From Rhodococcus sp. W8901 (GTDB lineage Bacteria; Actinomycetota; Actinomycetes; Mycobacteriales; Mycobacteriaceae): a DNA stretch of 64,000 nucleotides. The stretch spans positions 3,658,001 through 3,722,000 of the forward strand of contig NZ_CP054690.1 of NCBI RefSeq assembly GCF_013348805.1, given 5' to 3'. Every line of letters begins with the position of its first letter. Positions within the stretch are counted from its first letter, which is position 1. A model generated the notes under the pieces. It ran no database searches. It saw only the letters and a list, made by a program, of their open reading frames with translations, and was not told where the DNA came from. A program made the translations under genes and the position numbers. Of this stretch, positions 62,023 through 64,000 are shown piece by piece.

Positions 62023-63069
62023 TCAGCCCAGCAGCGGTGCGATTCGGGGCGGGATCTGCTGCAACGCGTACGGCAGGCTCAGCACGGTGCTCCACGTCAT
62101 GGCCTCCGCCGCCTCGTCGTCGAGGATGACCGCGCGCCCGTCCTCGACGACGTCGAGTGTCCGATAGATCGGCGTCTTCGCGAGCTCGGCGCGGAGATCG
62201 TCGCCGAACCCGCCCCCCGCGTACCAGACGAGGAGGTCGACGTTCGCGAGCGACAGCTGCTCGGTACTGATCTCGGCAAAGTTCGTCTTGCGGATCTGCT
62301 CGGCCACAGGCGGATTCACGAATCCGAGTTCGCTGAAGAAGCGAACCTTGGGGTCCTCCGGTCCGTACACCCCGAACTGGCCGGGCCCCTTCAGCGCCCC
62401 GACGAGCACCGTCTTGCCGGCGAACACCGGGTTGGCGAGCGCGACATCGGTGAACTGCTGCTGCACCCCCGACACCAGTTCGGCGGCTCGGTCCTGCCGC
62501 CCCAGTGCCTCCCCCAGGATCATGGTCTGGTCCTGCCAGCGCACGCCGTAGTCCGCGACCCCGGCCGGTTGCGCCACCGTCGGGGCGATCGCGGAGAGCT
62601 TGTCGCACTGGCCCTGCGTGAGGCCCGAATACGTACCCACGATGAGGTCGGGGGCGACGCCCGCCACCTTCTCGATATCGATGCCGGTGCTCGCGCTGCC
62701 GATGACCGGCAGTTCCGCCTCACCCAATTCGTCCTGCGCCCACGGCCACACCGCGCTCGGGTAGTCGCCGTACCAGTCGAACACCCCGACCGGCACCGTC
62801 CCGAGAGCCAGCAGTGCGTCCTGGTCGTTGTAGCCGACGCTCACCACCCGCTTGGGCTGGGCGGGCACCGTGGTCTGCCCGTACTTGTGGGCCACGGTCG
62901 CGCCGGGGGCGTCGTCGGAATCGCCGCCACCGGATTCCGCGCCGGCGCATGCCGCCGCGAACGCGAGCAGCGCACCGGTGCCACCGATCAGGAACCCCCT
63001 CCGCGAGAGGGCACCCATGTCCCGGCGTCCGACCGTCCCGAAGCCGTGTCCAGGTCCGCAATCCCCCAT
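62023..63069 (-). CDS. Tat-exported iron-siderophore-binding lipoprotein
   Basis: 348 residues: a twin-arginine signal (SRRGFLIGGTGALLAFAAACAG) with the lipobox AAAC, then a FecB/BtuF-type periplasmic-binding fold: VPAQPKRVVSVGYNDQDALLALGTVPVGV, PDLIVGTYSGL, TVLVGALKGPGQFGVYGP and FAEISTEQLSLANVDLLVW. It would capture a ferric siderophore for an ABC importer whose genes are not in the window. Start ATG 63069, with GGAGGG 8 nt upstream; ATG 63018 is another choice. An IdeR-like box lies at 63108-63126, so iron starvation should induce it. Confidence 0.92.
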   Translation of the reverse strand: MGDCGPGHGFGTVGRRDMGALSRRGFLIGGTGALLAFAAACAGAESGGGDSDDAPGATVAHKYGQTTVPAQPKRVVSVGYNDQDALLALGTVPVGVFDWYGDYPSAVWPWAQDELGEAELPVIGSASTGIDIEKVAGVAPDLIVGTYSGLTQGQCDKLSAIAPTVAQPAGVADYGVRWQDQTMILGEALGRQDRAAELVSGVQQQFTDVALANPVFAGKTVLVGALKGPGQFGVYGPEDPKVRFFSELGFVNPPVAEQIRKTNFAEISTEQLSLANVDLLVWYAGGGFGDDLRAELAKTPIYRTLDVVEDGRAVILDDEAAEAMTWSTVLSLPYALQQIPPRIAPLLG

Positions 63070-63107
63070 AGGTAGACCCTCCGTTCGCGACCACAGCCAG
63101 CACTCGA

Positions 63108-63126
63108 GTAGGTAAGGCTCACCGAC
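63108..63126 (-). promoter_or_regulatory. IdeR/DtxR-like iron box
   Basis: GTAGGTAAGGCTCACCGAC matches the 19-bp IdeR/DtxR consensus TTAGGTTAGGCTAACCTAA at 14 positions, including the TAGGT core and AGGCT-ACC. It sits between the siderophore-binding gene (start 63069) and the divergent oxidoreductase (start 63190). Confidence 0.75.
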
Positions 63127-63189
63127 CCTACCCCGCGGTTCGGTGCGTCGGACCGTGCATCGCGGGAATTCGGGGGCCAGTATGGGTCC

Positions 63190-64000
<811 letters not shown>

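Overview
The window is a GC-rich actinobacterial chromosome segment, most like Rhodococcus or a close relative in the Nocardiaceae. The reasons are the codon bias, frequent GTG/TTG starts, many apparent leaderless starts, the gpgP-octT pair of methylglucose lipopolysaccharide synthesis, an ectABC operon, and a gene order that, from memory, follows the Mycobacterium tuberculosis cysH-to-valS interval: sirohydrochlorin chelatase, cysA/W/T-sbp, GH15 trehalase, lepA, PemK-like gene, rpsT, holA-comEC-comEA, degV-octT-gpgP-rsfS-nadD, VWA/MoxR pair, proA, rbsK, proB-obg-rpmA-rplU, rne, ndk, folC, valS. Species assignment is inference.

Layout. 1-10 kb is a sulfur block: the 3' part of cysN, a sirohydrochlorin chelatase, a flavin reductase behind a MerR/SoxR-type promoter, the sulfate importer cysA-cysW-cysT-sbp, and a second sbp copy. 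Each sbp copy is preceded by its own 29-codon leaderless leader ORF ending in two Cys codons and a stop. The two leaders differ largely by synonymous changes, so they look translated, and I read them as paired cysteine-responsive attenuators. 10-15.5 kb holds a GH15 trehalase, small enzymes and lepA. 15.4-20 kb is a collapsed prophage or integrative element inserted in the 5' end of lepA. It is bounded by a near-perfect 49-bp repeat of lepA codons; the element supplies the present lepA start and the old start survives as a decayed relic at 20.0 kb. Inside are an integrase stump, a truncated and frameshifted tail protein, small ORFs, a frameshifted IS110 transposase, a HAD phosphatase and a PH/SHOCT protein.

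20-34 kb is conserved housekeeping: PemK-like protein, aquaporin, S20, DNA polymerase III delta with ComEC/ComEA, DegV, OctT, GpgP, RsfS, NadD, a VWA/MoxR pair and ProA. 34-43.4 kb is more accessory: amino-acid permease, a decayed transporter remnant, MFS exporter with divergent TetR, ribokinase, GNAT, a RecQ helicase fused to a phosphoribosyltransferase-like tail, and ectABC without ectD beside it. 43.4-64 kb runs YhgE/Pip membrane protein, VOC protein, sirtuin, proB-obg, rpmA-rplU, RNase E, ndk-DUF4233-folC-valS, an S9 peptidase, a GNAT, a Tat-exported siderophore-binding lipoprotein behind an IdeR-like box, and the start of a molybdopterin oxidoreductase.

Working together: the 5' block assimilates sulfate and makes siroheme for sulfite reduction. 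proA and proB (separated) make proline and ectABC makes ectoine, both compatible solutes. gpgP and octT act in glucosylglycerate-primed polysaccharide synthesis. rplU/rpmA, obg, rne, rsfS, rpsT and lepA serve ribosome biogenesis and function. I saw no tRNA, rRNA or CRISPR array.
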